Source: Chamaecrista fasciculata
Taxonomy: Eukaryota > Streptophyta > Magnoliopsida > Fabales > Fabaceae
DNA length: 64,000 nucleotides
Assembly (NCBI GenBank): GCA_003254925.1
Contig: QANZ01017486.1
Coordinates: 1,577 to 65,576 of the forward strand
Direction of reading: 5' to 3'
In this document: one piece after another, positions 60,401 to 64,000 of the stretch
How positions within the stretch are numbered: position 1 is the stretch's first letter
How the letters are laid out: each line of letters opens with the position of its first letter
Notes under the pieces: model-generated
The model's database searches: none
What the model was told of the DNA's origin: nothing
Seen by the model: only the letters and a program-made list of their open reading frames with translations
Translations under genes and position numbers: made by a program

Positions 60401-62354
60401 CTACATATCCATTTTCTTTCTTTTGTGTGTGACAGGACTTTTTTTTCCAAAATAGCAAGTAAAAGAACAAATATTTTATCATAAAAAAAATTTATAAATT
60501 CATAATCTCTAAAACAAAGTTTATGTCATTAAAAAATATTATGCATGAGAGGGAAAAGAACATATATGAGAGAAAGAGATGCAAGTCAAGTTCTAGATAC
60601 ATAATAACTTATGCTCAAGATTATTTTGAACTAAAGTTGTATTCAGCTCATTTAAAGATAATGAACAAAAATAAACTTTGAGACACATGATAAAATAAAA
60701 TGAGTATTCGACTAGGAATTTATAATTTTATTGAAATTGAGTTTCACAGATATTAAAATTACTTTAGACAATCAATAAAATTTCATTAAAAAAAGTTAAA
60801 ATGTATTACTATGATTCGATTATGGTTATTTCAAAGAAATTTAAAATTTTTAATAAATTACTTTTAAAAAATGAATATTTTTTATAAAAATAAAAGTAAT
60901 CATTATGGTATAAACTTAAATATATGATTCGATTATGGTTATAAAAAATGTGGATGGTAATAATTATGGTATCTTCTCATTGTAGAGTATGATGAAAAAT
61001 TATTGTTTTTAATCTTTTATTATACTCCTTTTTATATAAATTTAAGATAAACGCTTATTTTCTTAATCAATTCTGAAACATAATACAGAGACACTAGAAA
61101 GAAAATGATGAGGAAAGACTTTGACTTTCATGCATGTGACATACAGAATACCAAATTATTTTTTATATATTGACCACAGTTTTGAAGATAATGCGCATTT
61201 TTTTCTTCAACTATACATTATTTTATATATATTGACTTTTGAACATGGATGAATGAATAATTTATTATCAATAAGAAAATGAATATGTTTACCAAAAAAA
61301 AATAATAATAAGAAAATGAATATGGAGAATTATATTGGGACAATAAGTTAACACATACATCAAAAAGGATGATCATGTCCCACCATCAACATATTCTGAT
61401 TTGAATTTCAAGCATGAGAAATAAATCAAGTATTGATGATAAAAGTAGAATATAGAGTAAATGAGTGACTTTAATTAGTCCTTACCCCTAAAAAAAATAA
61501 ATTTATAAGATTTAATTTTGAAATGAGTAACTACAAATTTGACATAGCTCTAAACTTTTATTTACCCTGTATTATAGAATTGACATTGGAATATCATATC
61601 AATAAGAGATCAAATTTATTGTAAATATATCTTTTAGATGCTAATTTGAAAATTGAGTAAATTAATAATTTGATTTTTGAAAAATAACTAAGTTTAGTCC
61701 ATAGAAAGAAAACTAAAAAGTATATCTTTTTTTTTTTGTTATAAAAGTTTAGATGAATTGGGCCCCGAAGGCTAGTGCAGGCCTCAAGGCTCTATGAGCG
61801 CTTACAGATGTACTTAGAGATCGCCTTACATCGGCAGCGAGATTCAAACTCACGACCTTGTGGGTTATGAGTTGACTCCTTACCAACTGGGCCAACCTTT
61901 GTTGGCTAAAAAATATATCTTTAGTCCTTTCAAATATTAAACTATATATTTCAATATTTCATAAAGTGAATTATAAATTTCATAATCTTCTAAGCATCGA
62001 ATCACTAATTTACTCTCAAAAAATTTGATGAGAACAAATAATTAATTAAGTACCTCCACGATCAAGAAGAACAATGGTGGGTCGAAAAGAGGAGGACTTG
62101 AAGGGTTTATGACCCTCGAAAGGTTGGCATCCATTGGAGCCCTTTTGAGGATAAAGAACAGAGCCGATGATGAATCCGCCATAGTCAGGAACTCCAAAGT
62201 TTCCAATGGCACCATCATGCTTAGACCTCAGTTTGTGAGGAGAAATAACACTTATGCTGTTCTTCTCCACCACGAAATGCCCATACCCACTTTTCACAAC
62301 AAAAAATAACAGAGTAGTAATGATGAAGATGATGTTGGAATTAGCCATACACAT
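54402..62354 (-). CDS. Vacuolar sorting receptor (VSR / BP-80 family), complete
   Basis: VSRs are type I membrane receptors that carry proteins with vacuolar signals from Golgi/TGN towards the prevacuole. Exons on the minus strand: 62054-62354, 58836-59537, 58321-58409, 58088-58157, 57065-57148, 56708-56784, 56483-56564, 56140-56222, 55797-55860, 55563-55691, 54779-54882, 54402-54512. They join to 631 residues, or 629 if the third-codon Met (62348) is used. In order: a signal peptide ([18 protein letters not shown]), the protease-associated domain (about 50-165; [20 protein letters not shown]), a Cys-rich middle region ([27 protein letters not shown]), and EGF-like repeats from about 415 to 560, the last one the calcium-binding type ([16 protein letters not shown]). 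A transmembrane helix follows near 567-588 and a tail with the YMPL sorting motif near 609-612. Introns 1 and 2 hold SINEs, and intron 1 two foldbacks. I do not assign the isoform number. Confidence 0.96.
58560..58720 (+). mobile_element. tRNA-derived SINE in VSR intron 2
   Basis: The 5' part carries an A-box-like TGGCTCAGCGGCAAG and a B-box-like GGTCGTGGAGTCGAACC at tRNA-like spacing. A tRNA-unrelated part follows, ending near GGTTGGCCCTTTTAATAG. This is the layout of plant SINEs. It is not a functional tRNA because no clover-leaf with a complete acceptor stem forms. Target-site duplications are not clear, so it may be old. Confidence 0.6.
59600..59996. mobile_element. Mutator-like foldback MITE in VSR intron 1
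   Basis: The ends are GGCTAAAGTGCACTTTTGG and, reversed, GGCTAAAGTGCATTTTTGG. The arms are palindromic with GGTCCCATAACTTTT phrases and nearly match the element at 52336. No clean target-site duplication remains. It lies about 60 bp from the exon 2 acceptor without touching it. Confidence 0.8.
60014..60713. mobile_element. 700-bp foldback element in VSR intron 1
   Basis: The left end GAATGCTCATTTTCATTC is matched in reverse by TAAAATGAGTATTC at the right. Inner stretches such as TTTTTGTCTCAAAATTTATT and the reversed TTTGAGACAC are also complementary. Similarity between arms is lower than in the GGCCAAAGTGC foldbacks, so it is older or a different family. Non-coding. Confidence 0.55.
61728..61905 (-). 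mobile_element. tRNA-derived SINE in VSR intron 1
   Basis: On the minus strand it starts AGCCAACAAAGGTTGGCC with the A box TGGCCCAGTTGGTAAGG, followed by the B box GGTCGTGAGTTTGAATC and a tail ending in a poly(A) run (plus-strand T at 61729-61738). The flanks CTAAAAAGTATATCTTT (61711-61727) and CTAAAAAATATATCTTT (61906-61922) form a 17-bp target-site duplication with one mismatch. This is a nearly intact plant SINE insertion. Confidence 0.8.
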
Positions 62355-62750
62355 ATATGGATGGATATATGTTATATCACTTCAGTTTTCTGATAGCTAG
62401 GACAAAGAAATCAAAGAAGAAGAAGAAGAAGAAGATCGAAGAAGATGGAGGAAAAGTGGTAATAAAGATTGGAATTCTAGAGAGAGAGAGAAAAGAGTTT
62501 GGTGAGTTGTTTGTGGTGAAGAGGTTTATGTTTCTCTGTCAAGTTGTGACGTAAAGTGAGGGCAACTCAAGCAGGAAGGTGGGAAGATTAGAACATCAGG
62601 AGCAGAGTCAAGGTTAATTTTTTTTAATTAATCCCATTACTCTAATTCATTCTTTAAATTAATTATTATACATTAAGACTAAATTAAGAGTTTATTCTTT
62701 AAACAATAATTTACTTTTTAATTGAATTTCTAAAAAAAACACTATAAAAT
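62355..62750 (-). promoter_or_regulatory. VSR promoter and CT-rich leader
   Basis: On the minus strand the sequence just before the ATG has a (TTC)n run (plus-strand GAA repeats at about 62411-62434) and a CT-rich tract (about 62478-62493), common in plant 5' UTRs. No TATA box can be placed with confidence. The rest is AT-rich. Confidence 0.4.
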
Positions 62751-63078
62751 TTAGAGAAAACTTATTATTTGGTCCCTACATTTATATCAAGTCAACAAAT
62801 CAACTTTTAAATAATCGAAATACATGATTTGATCCATAAAATATCACAATTGTCAATGATTTAATTCTTGTGGCAATTTGCTCCTTAAATTTAAACTAAT
62901 TTACTTTTTGATATTTTAATTTGTAGTGACATTGTATTTTGTTGGTCCTTAAATTGATACAGAGACTAAATCATTGACAACTGTGACATTTTTTAGATTG
63001 AGTCATATATTTTAATTATTTATGGACTAATTTGTCAACTCAATATAAATTTAAAGACTAAAAATATTTTTCCTCTAA
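62751..63078. mobile_element. Foldback MITE
   Basis: Left phrases ATTATTTGGTCCCTACATTT, TTGATCCATAAAATATCACA and TTGTCAATGATTTAAT are answered in reverse by AATCATTGACAACTGTGACA and AAATTTAAAGACTAAAAATA. The arms are moderately diverged. No target-site duplication was identified. Confidence 0.55.
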
Positions 63079-63102
63079 AATTTAATCTCACAATATAATT
63101 AA

Positions 63103-63587
63103 GGTTAAAGGGTCATTTTGGTCCTAAATGTATGCCCTAATGTTAATTTTGGTTCCAACTATTGAGTATGACTTGTCAAGTTCAAATGTGACGAGTTTAG
63201 AGTTACATATTGTTCTTGTACATTATTTTTTCTATTCAATTGGGGTCGTCAACAAACGAGGTCAAATCGATCTTAAAACTAAAAGTAGACCTATCGTTTC
63301 ATGGTCAAACAAACAAAGTTGATCATATGATATCTCTCTTGTTTCAAATTCAAATGCGACAAATTTAGAGCTATGAGTTCCTCTTAGCAAGTTTTTGAAC
63401 TTGAAATGAGAGACGACAGAAATATGACCAATTTAATAGTTTGGAACCAAAATGAAATATTTTATCAATATTTAGGACCAAAATGAATCATTCTATCAAC
63501 ATTTAGGACCAATTTGAACATTTTGATACATAATGGACCAAAATGAACATTAGGGCATACATTTATGACCAAAATGACCATTTGACC
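63103..63587. mobile_element. Mutator-like foldback MITE with perfect 9-bp TSD
   Basis: The ends are GGTTAAAGGGTCATTTTGG and, reversed, GGTCAAATGGTCATTTTGG. Inner parts such as AAATGTATGCCCTAATGTT and AACATTAGGGCATACATTT are perfect reverse complements. The flanking duplication TATAATTAA (63094-63102 and 63588-63596) is perfect over 9 bp. Non-coding; a young insertion. Confidence 0.85.
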
Positions 63588-63620
63588 TATAATTAATTAA
63601 AACCAATTTAATATTTTTAT

Positions 63621-64000
63621 GGCAAAAGACCTGGTCATGCTCATAACGTTTGAGGTCAGTTTCAGTTATGCCCCCAATGTTTGTTTTGTGTCAGTTATAC
63701 CCCCAACGTTTCACATTGTTGTCAATTATACCCTAACCTCAAATTTTTTTGGGCCAAAGTCCTATTTTGGTCCCTCAAGTTTGCTCAAAGTTCCATTTTG
63801 GCCCCTTAAGGCTCCGTTGAACTTTCCGGCGAGATACACAGCAGCCATGACGACTAGGAAAGCTCCTAATCCAAGGTTTTTTTTTACCTCCTGAGTTCAA
63901 TGGCGAACTGCATTTTGCGAACAAATGACCGGAAATATGATTTTTGGCGATTGTGTAATTTTTTGGCAACTATGCAATTTTTCGGCGGCTTGCCAGACAT
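63621..64000. repeat. Partial foldback arms at the window edge
   Basis: GGCAAAAGACCTGGTCATGC (63621) with repeated TTATACCCCCAACGTTT phrases looks like one arm of a foldback, and GGCCAAAGTCCTATTTTGG (63752) opens another that runs off the window. The other arms are not in view, so limits are unknown. Confidence 0.5.

Noticed and set aside
1-64000. CRISPR arrays, operons, bacterial or phage genes.
   Set aside because: All genes have plant-type introns and products; no regularly spaced short repeats occur.

Overview
The window is plant nuclear DNA, most likely from a eudicot. It has AT-rich intergenic DNA, many GT-AG introns, and single-copy plant genes (TOR kinase, pTAC14, an HD-Zip IV factor, a vacuolar sorting receptor, a PPR-like protein). 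Plant-type transposons lie between and inside the genes: L1-type LINEs, a TRIM, hAT and Mutator-like foldback MITEs, a possible Helitron and tRNA-derived SINEs. I cannot name the species.

Layout. 1-10119 (+): the 3' part of TOR, 22 exons through the FAT, FRB, kinase and FATC regions to the stop codon. 10120-14650: a repeat-filled gap with a 248-bp tandem repeat, a third inverted copy of it split by a GC-rich element, and a nearly perfect 67-bp hairpin. 14656-17130 (-): a tyrosyl-tRNA synthetase copy with its 5' UTR intron and first four coding exons but no 3' half. 17183-19887: a 1.16-kb palindromic foldback and another MITE. 20200-29777 (-): a complete pTAC14 gene of 13 exons, one intron being GC-AG. 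30014-36756: a transposon cluster with a stack of a Mutator-like foldback inside a solo LTR inside a TRIM inside a LINE, each level with its own target-site duplication. 37495-38095: possible Helitron. 40918-44476 (+): a complete HD-Zip IV gene of 8 exons, one intron being GC-AG. 46288-46969: a second internally deleted LINE. 49053-50457: an inverted duplication of the promoter and first exons of an HD-Zip IV gene, with smaller hairpins at its centre. 50847-51626 (-): an intronless PPR-like gene. 54402-62354 (-): a complete vacuolar sorting receptor gene of 12 exons with two SINEs and two foldbacks in its introns. 62751-64000: more foldback elements.

The genes are independent plant loci and not an operon. 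The most interesting object is the 49-50.5 kb inverted repeat. Two copies of an HD-Zip IV promoter face each other across a palindrome made of HD-Zip IV exon and intron sequence, only about 4.6 kb from an apparently intact HD-Zip IV gene. Transcription from either side would give a hairpin RNA matching part of that gene family, so the locus is a candidate natural trans-silencing (siRNA) locus. This is inference from sequence layout; expression is not visible here. The hairpin at 11764-11946 and the dense set of 9-bp-TSD foldback elements are further candidate small-RNA sources.
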